Positions 24,475-33,056 of a stretch of DNA of 64,000 bases are shown piece after piece. The stretch is from Paractinoplanes ferrugineus. GTDB taxonomy: Bacteria > Actinomycetota > Actinomycetes > Mycobacteriales > Micromonosporaceae. Every line of letters begins with the position of its first letter. The first letter of the stretch is position 1. The notes under the pieces are model-generated. The model did not search any database, was not told where the DNA came from, and worked only from the letters and a program-made list of their open reading frames with translations. A program made the position numbers and the translations under genes. The stretch is from NCBI RefSeq assembly GCF_016862195.1, contig NZ_BOMM01000056.1, positions 62,001 to 126,000 of the forward strand, given 5' to 3'.

Positions 24475-27021
24475 CTACTCGGTGCCGAGGGCGGCCACCG
24501 GGCTTACCTTGGCGGCACGCCGCGCGGGCAGGATGCCGGCGGCTGCGGTCAAGAGGACCAGGATGACGAAGACGACTGCCAGCTGAGCGACCGGCAGGCT
24601 CAAGGGTGCGTTGACGCCCAGGGCCTTGACCAGCAGCCAGGCGTACGGGACGCCGAGCAGCAGGCCCAGCGCGGCGCCGATCACACCGTAGAGCGCGGAC
24701 TCGGTGGTCAGCATGATGCGCAGGGCGCCTCGGGACAGGCCGACCGCGCGCAGCAGGCCGGATTCGCGGACGCGCTCGACCACCGAGAGGGCGGTGGTGG
24801 TGCCGACGCCGACCACGGCGATCATCACGGTCAGGCCGATCAGGCCCAGGGCGATGCCGAGCAGGATCGTCAGTTGCTGGTCGATCTCGTCGCGCTGGTC
24901 GGCCAGGACGTTGACGCCCCACTGGCCGCCGCCGGACTGCGCGTTGAGGTCGGTCAGGGCGCGCCGGCCGTCGGTGCGGCCCTGTTCGCCGGTGGTCGAG
25001 GCGTCGGCGAGCAGGCCGGAGAAGCCGGCGCCGGCGCCGAGGGCGGTCAGGTCGGCCGGGTCGATGACGGCGGCCGAGCCGAGCGGCGCCGAGTCGGGCA
25101 GTTTCGCCACCACGGTCAGCGTGGCCTTCTTGGCCTCGTGCGACACCGTTGCCTTGTCGCCGACCTGCAGGCCGGTGAGGTCGGAGGTGAAGCCGGAGAT
25201 CGCGATCTTGCCGGGGCCCAGGTCGGCCAGGCTGCCGGCGGCCACGTCGAGTTTCTTCAGTTCGGGCAGGGCGGCGATGTTCAGGTCGTTGGCGTCCAGT
25301 CCCTTGATGTCGTGGCCGGCGAACTGGATCTCGAGGCGCCGGTACGGCGTGACATTGGTGAGCTCCTTACGGCTCTTGAGCGTGTCGACCGCGGCCGCGG
25401 TGATCAGTGGCTCGTCGCGGGCGGTCAGTTCGTAGTCGGCGGGGGCCGACGAGGCGACCTCGCGGTCGGCGAGCAGCCGGATGGAGGCACCGCCGACCAG
25501 GGCGCCGGCGATGAGGGTGACGCCCAGCGCGACGACCACGCTGACCGCGGCGGCCCGGCGGGGGGCACCGCCCACGCCCCCGGCGGCGAGCCGGCCGACC
25601 GGGCCGGAGCGCCGGATCGGCATGCCGAGGACGGCGAGGACGGGCCGCACGAGGGCCGGGCCGAGGGCGATGAGGGCCAGGAAGGCGAACCCGCCGGAGG
25701 CGACGACGGCCAGCATGTTCTGCGTGGGGTCGTAGTCCTTGGGGTCACGGCCGGGCAGCTGGCTGATGACGAATGCGGCGAGCGAGCCCGCGATGGCGAA
25801 CATCAGCAGGCCGACCGCCCAGCGCAGCTTGCCGATGTCGGTGCGGCCGCCGGTGGTGCCGGAGCCGCGCAGCGCTTCGAGCGGCGAGACCCGGGCGGCG
25901 GTGAAGGCGGGTGAGACCACCGCCACCGTGGTGATCACCACGGCGAGCACGATGGTGAGCAGGGCCGGTTCGAGCGGGAAGCCGGGCGAGGCGATGTCCG
26001 GTCCGAACGCGCGGGCCAGGGCCGGGACGAGATGCCCGGCGCCCAGGGCGAGCAGGACCCCGACCGTGCCGGTGACCAGGCCGGTCAGAACGCCCTCGAC
26101 GGCCAGCGACAGGCTGAGGCCGCCGCGTCCGGCACCGACCGCGCGGAGCAGGGCGAGCTGCTTCATCCGCTGGGCGAAGACGATGCGGAAGGTGGAGGCG
26201 GCGACGAGGCCGGCTGCGACGACCGAGACGGCGACGAACACGAAGATCACCGTGAAGACGTCGTCGACGTCGGCGGCTTTCTGCCGCGCCTCGGCCAGCC
26301 GCACCTCGGCGCCGGTTTCGACGGCCGGCTTCGTGCCGTCCTTCACCTTGGCGGCACCGGCGGCGACGATCGTGGCGATCTGGTCGCGTACGCCGGAGGT
26401 GTCCGAGCCGCCGTCCAGGCGTACGTCGATGCGCTGCAGGAACTTGGTGTTGATCAGTGTGGAGACGGTGCTCTGCGGCGCGTACGCCTGGAAGCCGTAA
26501 TCCTCGGGGCCGGAGACGATCCCGACCACCGTCAGCGTCCGGGGGTTTAGCGGTTTGCCCTCGTCGGAGTATTCGAAGGTGGCCTTGGTGGTGCCGCCGA
26601 CCTTGAGTCCGAGCCGGTCGGCCGTCCGCGCGGTCACGGTGACCTCGCCGGGTGCGGTAGCCAGCCGGCCGCTGGTCAGCTTGATCACCGACAACGGGCC
26701 GCTGCCCGGGTCGCCGGAGACGTTGAGGTATTCGGCGCCGATCTGGCCGCCCGCCTCGACCCGGCCCACCGTCTCGGCGACTCCGGGGAGCTTGGCGATG
26801 GCGGCGAGCTCGGTGGTCCCGACGGTGCCGTTGGAGACCACCAGGTCGACGGCCTCGGGCGTACCCGACAGGCCGTTGAGCACGCTCCGCTCGGTGATCG
26901 TCTGGGCGAGCACGGTGGCGAAGACGACGAACGACACGACGAGCACGGCCAGGCCGGTGAGCAGCAGCCGGGCCGGGCGACGCCCGATGCCGCGGAGCTG
27001 GGTGCGCAGGACCGCGTTCAT
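24475..27021 (-). CDS. FtsX-like ABC transporter permease (two FtsX domains)
   Basis: An 848-residue permease with an N-terminal membrane helix (about 15-40), a large extracytoplasmic domain, three helices forming FtsX domain 1 (about 250-400), two middle helices, a second extracytoplasmic region, and FtsX domain 2 with three helices at the C-terminus (about 720-840). The motifs MKQLALLRAVGAGRG and VRESGLLRAVGLSRG are the paired coupling helices of this class. Such long permeases export lipids, lipoproteins or antimicrobial peptides. It starts with an ATGA-type overlap with the ATPase gene. The divergent two-component system makes a stress- or peptide-responsive exporter likely. Confidence 0.92.
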   Translation of the reverse strand: MNAVLRTQLRGIGRRPARLLLTGLAVLVVSFVVFATVLAQTITERSVLNGLSGTPEAVDLVVSNGTVGTTELAAIAKLPGVAETVGRVEAGGQIGAEYLNVSGDPGSGPLSVIKLTSGRLATAPGEVTVTARTADRLGLKVGGTTKATFEYSDEGKPLNPRTLTVVGIVSGPEDYGFQAYAPQSTVSTLINTKFLQRIDVRLDGGSDTSGVRDQIATIVAAGAAKVKDGTKPAVETGAEVRLAEARQKAADVDDVFTVIFVFVAVSVVAAGLVAASTFRIVFAQRMKQLALLRAVGAGRGGLSLSLAVEGVLTGLVTGTVGVLLALGAGHLVPALARAFGPDIASPGFPLEPALLTIVLAVVITTVAVVSPAFTAARVSPLEALRGSGTTGGRTDIGKLRWAVGLLMFAIAGSLAAFVISQLPGRDPKDYDPTQNMLAVVASGGFAFLALIALGPALVRPVLAVLGMPIRRSGPVGRLAAGGVGGAPRRAAAVSVVVALGVTLIAGALVGGASIRLLADREVASSAPADYELTARDEPLITAAAVDTLKSRKELTNVTPYRRLEIQFAGHDIKGLDANDLNIAALPELKKLDVAAGSLADLGPGKIAISGFTSDLTGLQVGDKATVSHEAKKATLTVVAKLPDSAPLGSAAVIDPADLTALGAGAGFSGLLADASTTGEQGRTDGRRALTDLNAQSGGGQWGVNVLADQRDEIDQQLTILLGIALGLIGLTVMIAVVGVGTTTALSVVERVRESGLLRAVGLSRGALRIMLTTESALYGVIGAALGLLLGVPYAWLLVKALGVNAPLSLPVAQLAVVFVILVLLTAAAGILPARRAAKVSPVAALGTE

Positions 27022-27782
27022 CGGTTGGCCGCCAGCGCCTGCAGGGCTTCGGTGACCGACGCGAGGCTGGGCCGCTCGACCTCGCCGGCGACGCGGCCGT
27101 CGGCGAGCATGACGACCCGGTCGGCATAGGCGGCGGCGGCCGGGTCGTGGGTGACCATCACGACGGTCTGGCCGAGCTCACGCACCGAGTTGCGCAGGAA
27201 CAGCAGCACCTCGGCGCCGGAGCGGGAGTCCAGGTTGCCGGTCGGCTCGTCGGCGAAGACCACCTCGGGCCGGGGGACGAGGGCCCGGGCGACGGCGACG
27301 CGCTGCTGCTGGCCGCCGGAGAGCTCGCTGGGCCGGTGGCTGAGCCGGGCGGTGATGCCGAGCGACTCGGTCAGGTGGTCGAACAGCTTCCGGTCCGCCT
27401 TTCGGCCGGCCAACTCCAGCGGCAGCAGGATGTTCTGCTCGGCGGTGAGCTGCGGCAGCAGGTTGAACGACTGGAAGATGAAGCCGATCCGCTCCCGGCG
27501 CACCTTGGTGAGCACCCGGTCGGACTGCCGGGTGAGGTCGGTGCCGCCGAGCAGCGCCTGCCCGGAGGTGGCGGTGTCGAGGCCGGCCAGGCAGTGCATC
27601 AGCGTCGACTTGCCGGAGCCGGACGGCCCCATGATCGCCGTGAACTGGGCGCGGGTGAACCCGACGGTCACCCCGTCCAGGGCGCGTACTGCCGTGTCGC
27701 CGCTGCCGTAGACCTTCACGAGGTCCACCGCCGCGACGGCGGCGAGCGTGTCCTGGGCCGCCATCTGGGTCTGCATGTCCAA
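27018..27782 (-). CDS. ABC transporter ATP-binding protein (LolD/MacB class)
   Basis: A 254-residue ATPase. Walker A GPSGSGKST, Q-loop IFQSFNLLPQL, signature LSGGQQQR, Walker B VVFADEPTGNLDS and His switch VTHD are all intact. The N-terminal ~18 residues before VDLVKVYGSG are extra; starts further in are possible. It partners the FtsX permease encoded immediately downstream (4-base overlap). The promoter should lie in the ~150-bp gap shared with the divergent histidine kinase gene. Confidence 0.93.
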   Translation of the reverse strand: MDMQTQMAAQDTLAAVAAVDLVKVYGSGDTAVRALDGVTVGFTRAQFTAIMGPSGSGKSTLMHCLAGLDTATSGQALLGGTDLTRQSDRVLTKVRRERIGFIFQSFNLLPQLTAEQNILLPLELAGRKADRKLFDHLTESLGITARLSHRPSELSGGQQQRVAVARALVPRPEVVFADEPTGNLDSRSGAEVLLFLRNSVRELGQTVVMVTHDPAAAAYADRVVMLADGRVAGEVERPSLASVTEALQALAANR

Positions 27783-27936
27783 CTCCGGTTCAGAAAGTTC
27801 GTCGCGTCAGGAGAAATCGATGTCGGCTCAGAGTCTGCGGGCCCCCGCGGCCGGAAAACATCTGCCGAGAGCAAGGAACATGGATCTGTCTTTCGGCCGA
27901 TATGGCCGCGTTGACCTGCCGTTACGCTGGGTCACG

Positions 27937-29121
27937 ATGCAACCTAACCCGAACCGTCTCGTCCTGCTGCGCCTCGGTCAGGTCGGCGCGCTGGGGATCA
28001 TGGCCCTGCTCGGCCTCTTCGACGTGGCCCAGGGTGGCCTGCTGTCGGGCGACAACGGCCTGGGTCTGCTCCGGATCCTGCTGGCCGTCGGCGCGGCGGC
28101 CGTCTGGCTGCCCGCCCACCGGCCGAACTCGACCGCCCTGCCCAAGTCGGCCATCTGGCTGAGCCTGGTGTCGATGGCGGTCACCTTCGCGACGGGGGTC
28201 ACCAGCTCCGACTACACCACCGGAAGCTGGGGTCTGGCCGAATCGCTCGCCCTGCTCGGCGTGCTGATGGTGGTGGCGCGGCGGGCCAAGCCCGGCTGGG
28301 CGGTCGCCGCGGTGATCACCACCGGCGCGGCGGTCAGCTTCATCCCGCTGCGCGCCGGCCGCTCCACCGACTACGTGATCTTCGGCCTGATCCAGGCCCT
28401 GGCCGCGGCCGCGGCCCTGGGCATCGGGCTCTACCTGCGGATTCTCGAAAGTTCACGGCAACGAGCGGTCGATGCCGTACGGGCGGAGCAGCGCGCCGAG
28501 TTCGCCCGCGACCTGCACGACTTCATCGCCCACCACGTCACCGGCATCGTGGTGCAGGCCCAGGGCGCCCGGTTCATCGCCGAGCAGGACCCCAAACGCG
28601 TACTCCTCGCGCTGGAGCAGATCGAACAGGCCGGCGCCGAGACGATGGCCTCGATGCGCCGCATGGTCGGGGTGCTGCGTGACCCGCAGACCCAGCCGGA
28701 CGCCCCGCTCGCCCCGGTGGCCGGCGTCGGCGAGCTGGAGCAGTTGCTGGAGCAGTTCACCGCGGCCGGCGGCCCGCTCGGCCGGCTGCACCTGGACGGC
28801 ACGGTCGACGGCATCCCGGTGGAGGTGTCGACCTCGGCCTACCGCGTGGTGATGGAGGCGCTGACGAACGTCCGCCAGCACGCGGTCGACGCCCGGGTCG
28901 TCGACGTGTGGATCCGCCGCACCCCGGAGTGGCTGCTGGTGCGGGTGGCCAACGACGGCACGGCACGCCCCGGCCGCCCGGGCGAACGTTCCGGGTACGG
29001 TCTGGTGGGCCTGACCGAACGGGTCCGCGCGGTGGACGGCCGCATCTCGGCCGGCCCCGGCATCGAGGGCGGCTGGGTGGTCGACGCCGCGTTCCCGCTG
29101 GATGCCAAGGTGATTTCATGA
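27937..29121 (+). CDS. Sensor histidine kinase (HisKA_3, NarL-type partner)
   Basis: A 394-residue kinase from ATG 27937, with TACGCT eight bases upstream as a possible -10 for a leaderless mRNA. Upstream in-frame ATGs would add a non-hydrophobic, poorly coding extension. Five or six membrane helices fill about residues 8-170 with little extracytoplasmic sequence. HisKA_3 follows with the phosphoacceptor His in FARDLHDFIAHHVTG, and HATPase to the end (EALTNVRQHA, GYGLVGLTERV). Such short-loop sensors often detect membrane stress or cell-wall antibiotics. Its stop overlaps the response regulator start. Confidence 0.92.
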   Translation: MQPNPNRLVLLRLGQVGALGIMALLGLFDVAQGGLLSGDNGLGLLRILLAVGAAAVWLPAHRPNSTALPKSAIWLSLVSMAVTFATGVTSSDYTTGSWGLAESLALLGVLMVVARRAKPGWAVAAVITTGAAVSFIPLRAGRSTDYVIFGLIQALAAAAALGIGLYLRILESSRQRAVDAVRAEQRAEFARDLHDFIAHHVTGIVVQAQGARFIAEQDPKRVLLALEQIEQAGAETMASMRRMVGVLRDPQTQPDAPLAPVAGVGELEQLLEQFTAAGGPLGRLHLDGTVDGIPVEVSTSAYRVVMEALTNVRQHAVDARVVDVWIRRTPEWLLVRVANDGTARPGRPGERSGYGLVGLTERVRAVDGRISAGPGIEGGWVVDAAFPLDAKVIS

Positions 29122-29756
29122 TCAGAGTCCTCATCGCCGACGACCAGGCAATGGTCCGCACCGGCTTCGGCATGATCATCGGAGCTCAGGCCGACATGGA
29201 GGTGGTCGGCGAGGCCGCCGACGGCGTCGAGGCGGTGGCCCTGGCCCGCAAGCTGCGCCCGGATGTGGCGCTGTTCGACATCCGGATGCCGAGGATGGAC
29301 GGACTCGAGGCGCTGCGGCTGCTGGCCGGTCCCGGCGTGGCCGACCCGGTGCGGGTGGTCGTGGTGACCACGTTCGACCTCGACGAGTACGTCCATCAGG
29401 CGCTGCGTAACGGCGCGGCGGGCTTCCTGCTCAAGGACTCCGGCCCGGCCCTGCTCGTCGAGGCGGTGCGGGCAGCGGTCGCGGGTGACGCCCTGATCAG
29501 CCCGTCGATCACCGTACGGCTGCTCGAGCACCTGTCCCCACCGGCGCCGAAAGGCGACGACGCCGGCCTGTCCCCGCGCGAGCTCGAGGTCGTGAAACTC
29601 GTCGCGAAGGGACTGACGAACGCCGAGATCGCCACCGCCCTGTTCATCTCGGTCGGTACCGTGAAGACCCACCTGGGCAGCGTGCAGACCAAACTGGGCG
29701 TGCAGAACCGGGTGAAGATCGCCGCCTGGGCCTGGGAACGCCGCCTGATCAGCTGA
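29118..29756 (+). CDS. NarL/LuxR-type response regulator
   Basis: A 212-residue regulator. The receiver domain has acidic pair Asp8-Asp9, phosphoacceptor Asp54 (VALFDIRMP) and Lys in FLLKDSG. The C-terminal LuxR helix-turn-helix begins at LSPRELEVVKLVAKG and reads through VGTVKTHLGSVQTKL. It is translationally coupled to the kinase (ATGA). Target genes probably include the divergent ABC exporter. It converges with the GNAT gene, their last 8 bases overlapping. Confidence 0.95.
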   Translation: MIRVLIADDQAMVRTGFGMIIGAQADMEVVGEAADGVEAVALARKLRPDVALFDIRMPRMDGLEALRLLAGPGVADPVRVVVVTTFDLDEYVHQALRNGAAGFLLKDSGPALLVEAVRAAVAGDALISPSITVRLLEHLSPPAPKGDDAGLSPRELEVVKLVAKGLTNAEIATALFISVGTVKTHLGSVQTKLGVQNRVKIAAWAWERRLIS

Positions 29757-30294
29757 CCCCGGCCGGGCTGCAGGTGCTGACCCAGTAACGGCGGTAGCGG
29801 CGGCCGTCGTGTTCGCGGATGTCCTCGCGTACGCCGCCGGCGCGCTCGATCGTGCGGGCGGACGCGGCGTTGGTGTCGTCGCAGGTGATCAGGACGCGGT
29901 CGAGGCCGAGGGCCCGCGCGGCGACCAGCATCTCCGCCAGCGCCCAGCCGGCCAGGCCGCGCCCCCGCTCGGCCGGGCGCACGCCGTAACCGATGTGGCC
30001 GCCCACCTCGAACAGCAGGGCGTTCAGCTCGTGGCGCAGCGAGATGGTGCCGAGCACCCGGTCGCCCTCGACCATCCAGCGGTAGGTGCAGTGCACCCAG
30101 CCGGGCTCGGCGGGCCGGGTCACGTCCGCTTCGGCGAGCAGGCGGGCGACCCACGCCGCGAACCCGTCGGCGGAGTCGACGTCGTCGGTCGGGCGGAGTC
30201 CGGAGCCGTCCTGGTGGACACCTCGGCCCCACTCGTCGCGGGCGTCCAGCCAGGCGTGGTGCAGGCGGGTGGTCGGTTCGATCAACTTCGGCAT
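29749..30294 (-). CDS. GNAT family N-acetyltransferase
   Basis: A 181-residue acetyltransferase. The core acetyl-CoA binding motif is IGYGVRPAERGRGLAGWAL, followed by a helix and ITCDDTNAASARTIERAGG, the usual motif B. The order and length match the single-domain GNAT fold. The acceptor could be an amine on a small molecule, peptide or antibiotic and is not determinable. The start ATG lies 5 bases before the stop side of the next minus-strand gene upstream, so it may be co-transcribed with the DUF305-like gene. Confidence 0.88.
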   Translation of the reverse strand: MPKLIEPTTRLHHAWLDARDEWGRGVHQDGSGLRPTDDVDSADGFAAWVARLLAEADVTRPAEPGWVHCTYRWMVEGDRVLGTISLRHELNALLFEVGGHIGYGVRPAERGRGLAGWALAEMLVAARALGLDRVLITCDDTNAASARTIERAGGVREDIREHDGRRYRRYWVSTCSPAGVS

Positions 30295-30299
30295 GCCGC

Positions 30300-30857
30300 C
30301 TACCCTAGGGCGGCGATCCGCAGGAGCCGCGCGATCTGGTCGCGGTGGCCGGTGGTCATGCTTTCCGCGAGCGTACGGGCGGGTGGATACGCTCCCCCGG
30401 CCTGCTCCATCCTGGACGTCTCGACACAGTTCCCGAGGTGACCCAGCAGCAGGCTCACCGCCGTACGGTCGAACGCCCGGCCCCGGGTTGCGCGCAGTTC
30501 CTCGAGGTCCTGGGGACGCGACCGGTGCAGCTCGCCGTGCCCCGCGTGGGCTGCCCGGTCGGGGTCGGCGGTGAGCGGCTGCTGCCAGCCGAGAAGCCAG
30601 CGCCGCATGGTGCCGTCCTCCACCGACCACTGCTTCTTCAGCTCGCTCGCGATCGTCGCGGTCTCGCCGCCGGCACGTGTCTCGGCCAGTTCGGCCACCT
30701 GGCTGCCGTCGGCGATCTGCGCCAGCGCCATCTGCAGGAACATCACGTCGACGGCGTTGAACGGCCGGGCCCGCTCCGCGGTGCCGGCCGCCGGCTGCTT
30801 CGCGCAGCCGGCGACCAGTGCCACGAGCAGAACAAGCCGGATCAGGCGGCTTGCCAC
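30300..30857 (-). CDS. DUF305-like lipoprotein lacking metal-site histidines
   Basis: A 185-residue putative lipoprotein. The GTG at 30857 lies inside the end of the upstream LPMO gene (16-base overlap). Residues 5-18 form a short signal ending LVAGC, a good lipobox. The rest aligns by eye with DUF305 proteins, which have two ferritin-like helical pairs each with a Met-rich, double-His motif. Here the first motif reads DVMFLQMALAQIADGSQ and the second FDRTAVSLLLGHLGN, so most of the expected His residues are absent. It may have lost metal binding and kept the fold. The function of the family is not settled. Confidence 0.7.
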   Translation of the reverse strand: MASRLIRLVLLVALVAGCAKQPAAGTAERARPFNAVDVMFLQMALAQIADGSQVAELAETRAGGETATIASELKKQWSVEDGTMRRWLLGWQQPLTADPDRAAHAGHGELHRSRPQDLEELRATRGRAFDRTAVSLLLGHLGNCVETSRMEQAGGAYPPARTLAESMTTGHRDQIARLLRIAALG

Positions 30858-31594
30858 AGGGCCGGGACGTTCGGCGGCTCCCAGCCGGCGATGGCGGTGT
30901 GCCCCTGCCGGCAGCGGTAGGAGATGCCGTTGTAGGTGACGACGTCGCCGGTCTTGTACGCCGTGCCCGCCTTCCACGTGCCGCTCGACGGCGGGGCGGT
31001 GGTCGGCGCGGTGGTCGGCGGCCGGGTCGTCGGGGCGGTGGTCGGGGCGGTGGTCGGCGCGGTGGTGGGTGTCGTGCCGCCACCGCCGATGTTCAGGTCG
31101 ACACAGGAGTAGAACGCGTTCGTGGTGTCAGCGACGTTCCACCGGGCGAGCACGGTCTGCCGGCCGGTGAAGCCCTTCATGCCGACCGTGTGCGATTTGG
31201 TGGCGCCGGGCTGCGCGCCGCCGTCGTTGAAGCTGGCCAGCAGGGTGTTGCCGATGAAGTACTCCCACGTGCTGGTGGAGTGCCGGGCGGTCAGCACCCA
31301 GTTGAACGTGACGGTCTGCCCGGCGGCGGCCGCGGGCCAGGCCTTGGAGTTGTCGTTCAGCACGGCGAACCGCGATCCGCCGCCGTTGCACTGCGTCGAG
31401 CCCTTGGTTGCCTCGACGCTCTGCGGCTCGTAGACGATGTCGCCGCAGCCGGCGACGGCGCCGCTGGCACAGTTGGCCTGGCGGCTGGGCGGGGAGGAGA
31501 TGTAGCCGTGCGCCGACGCGGGGGACACGGCCACCATCAGGGCGGCGGCCGTCGCGGCGACGGTCAGTACGGGCAGGGCGAACCTACGTCTCAT
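30842..31594 (-). CDS. AA10 lytic polysaccharide monooxygenase with CBM5/12
   Basis: A 250-residue secreted copper enzyme. The signal peptide ends PASA, leaving His as the first residue of the mature protein (HGYISSPPSRQ). That His is half of the copper histidine brace; the second is the His in LTARHSTSTWEYF. The AA10 domain runs to about residue 170 (RWNVADTTNAFYSCVDLNI). A Thr/Pro linker and a chitin-type carbohydrate-binding module, CBM5/12 (TYKTGDVVTYNG-like, WQ at the end), follow. It oxidatively cleaves crystalline chitin or cellulose; the module favours chitin. The short inverted repeat at 31659-31674 may be its control site. Confidence 0.95.
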   Translation of the reverse strand: MRRRFALPVLTVAATAAALMVAVSPASAHGYISSPPSRQANCASGAVAGCGDIVYEPQSVEATKGSTQCNGGGSRFAVLNDNSKAWPAAAAGQTVTFNWVLTARHSTSTWEYFIGNTLLASFNDGGAQPGATKSHTVGMKGFTGRQTVLARWNVADTTNAFYSCVDLNIGGGGTTPTTAPTTAPTTAPTTRPPTTAPTTAPPSSGTWKAGTAYKTGDVVTYNGISYRCRQGHTAIAGWEPPNVPALWQAA

Positions 31595-31658
31595 GGAGGG
31601 CTCCTTGTCGTTGTGGGCTCTTCATGAAGGGGGACGGCGTTCCTGCTCCCGAACATAA

Positions 31659-31674
31659 GTTAAAGGTTGTTAAC
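31659..31674. promoter_or_regulatory. Possible operator upstream of the LPMO gene
   Basis: GTTAA-N6-TTAAC forms a short palindrome in an unusually AT-rich stretch, 65 bases upstream of the LPMO start. It does not match the chitin regulator DasR consensus I know. A regulatory role is inferred from position only. Confidence 0.25.
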
Positions 31675-31740
31675 AGTAAAGAGACCTAACGAAGTTTTTC
31701 GATGCGTCGTTAATCAGCTGCCCGGTCCCGGGCGATCCGT

Positions 31741-31746
31741 TACGTT
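31741..31746 (+). promoter_or_regulatory. -10 box before the FBP-domain gene
   Basis: TACGTT ends 6 bases before the ATG at 31753, and no ribosome site is present, so a leaderless transcript is likely. Confidence 0.4.
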
Positions 31747-31752
31747 CGCCCG

Positions 31753-32256
31753 ATGGAACCACTGACCGAGCAGCAGATCCGCGGGTCCTTCGTCAACTGC
31801 TCCAAGGGCGAGGCCGGCCGCGTCAAGATGCCGCTCGACCTGGCGGTTCAGCCGTGGCACGACCTCGACTTCCTCGGCTGGACCGACCCGGGCGCCCCGC
31901 AACGAGCCCTGCTGGTGGTCCCCCTCGACGGCGAGCCGGTGGGCGTGCTGCTGCGCCGCCCCGAAGCCCGCCGGACGAGCGCGATGCGCTCCAGCATGTG
32001 CCGCATCTGCTTCACCGGCCACAGCTCCAACGGCGTCACTTTGTTCGTCGCCCCGCTGTCCGGCGCGGCCGGCCGCAACGGCAACTCGGTCGGTGAGTAC
32101 ATCTGCACCGACCTGGCCTGCTCGCTGTACCTGCGCGGAAAGCGCCGGCCCCGCGGCCGCCTGGTCGGCCAGGAGGAGACCCTGTCCCTCGACGACCGGG
32201 TCGACCGGGCGATGACCAACCTGCACGGCTTCGTCAAGCGGGTCGTCGCCGGCTGA
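31753..32256 (+). CDS. FBP-domain (elongation factor G-binding C-terminal type) protein
   Basis: A 167-residue protein of the actinobacterial FBP-domain family, related to the C-terminal zinc domain of the FusB/EF-G-binding proteins that rescue translation from fusidic acid. The family N-terminus is clear (LTEQQIRGSFVNCSKGEA, then DLDFLGWTDPGAP). The zinc ligands are the pairs CRIC and CTDLAC, with the intervening GRNGNSVGEYI. The protein probably binds EF-G on the ribosome; drug resistance by this actinobacterial branch is not established. Confidence 0.88.
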   Translation: MEPLTEQQIRGSFVNCSKGEAGRVKMPLDLAVQPWHDLDFLGWTDPGAPQRALLVVPLDGEPVGVLLRRPEARRTSAMRSSMCRICFTGHSSNGVTLFVAPLSGAAGRNGNSVGEYICTDLACSLYLRGKRRPRGRLVGQEETLSLDDRVDRAMTNLHGFVKRVVAG

Positions 32257-32330
32257 CACCCGCACGCAGCGGACCCACCGACGGGGGGATCTCGTCCACG
32301 CCCGCCGGTGGGGTTGTTCAACCGCAGCGG

Positions 32331-32897
32331 TCAGGCGGCGGCCGACTCGAAGAGCTGGTTCTCCGGGCTGACCGTCCTGGCGTGCCGGTAGCCGAGGCCG
32401 GTCAGGACCAGCAGGATCAGGGCGCCGGCGAACGCGGCGATCGCCGAGTAGAGCGCGATCTGGCCGAACTTCCAGAAGGCGTAAGCGTTGAGCAGCATGC
32501 CCCGCAGCGTCTCGCCCCGGAACAGTGTCTGGACCTGACCGGCGAGCTTGGCGTCGTCCGGGTTGGCCTGCGCCTCGCTGCTGATCTGCGCGTACGTCTT
32601 ACCGCCGGCGATCTCGCCCAGGTGCACCTTGATGAAATGGTCCGCATAGGCCTCCGCCTGCGCGCCGGTCGTCAACTTCTGACCGGCGTACTTGTTGAGG
32701 TAGGGCCCGATCTCGTCGGACTTCAACGCGTCGCTGCCCTGGGCCGGGAAGTAGATCTCCTGGGCCGCGAGCTGGTCGTGCACCGTCGAGTTGGCGAAGC
32801 TGTAACCCCAGGTGAGCAGCCCACCGGCGAGGAGCAGGCCGGCGGCCAGGACCGCACCGACCGCGGTAAGAATGATGTCGAAAGTCCTGCGTCGCAT
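32331..32897 (-). CDS. Membrane protein with two helices, unknown function
   Basis: A 188-residue protein with an N-terminal helix (about 8-30), a ~100-residue extracytoplasmic domain, a C-terminal helix (about 148-172) and a short tail. The outer domain contains PYLNKYAGQKLTTGAQAEA and an ISSEAQANPDD segment, with no cysteine pair or catalytic motif. It resembles conserved actinobacterial hypothetical membrane proteins, but no named domain is recognised. It is divergent from the phospholipase gene with ~160 bp between them. Confidence 0.75.
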   Translation of the reverse strand: MRRRTFDIILTAVGAVLAAGLLLAGGLLTWGYSFANSTVHDQLAAQEIYFPAQGSDALKSDEIGPYLNKYAGQKLTTGAQAEAYADHFIKVHLGEIAGGKTYAQISSEAQANPDDAKLAGQVQTLFRGETLRGMLLNAYAFWKFGQIALYSAIAAFAGALILLVLTGLGYRHARTVSPENQLFESAAA

Positions 32898-33044
32898 CGT
32901 GCACCTTCGGAGACTCTGGTCATTTGTTCGATCAACCGAAGTCTGTGCGCCCCCGGGACCCCGGACCAGGGACTTGCTCCCCACCCGGCGGGGCCACAGG
33001 TCCCGCCCGCAGGACCACGACTTCCGGCGGCGGGGATTGATGAC

Positions 33045-33050
33045 TATCTT
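33045..33050 (+). promoter_or_regulatory. -10 box before the PI-PLC-like gene
   Basis: TATCTT ends 6 bases before the ATG at 33057. No ribosome site is visible in the gap, consistent with a leaderless mRNA. Confidence 0.4.
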
Positions 33051-33056
33051 TCCGGC

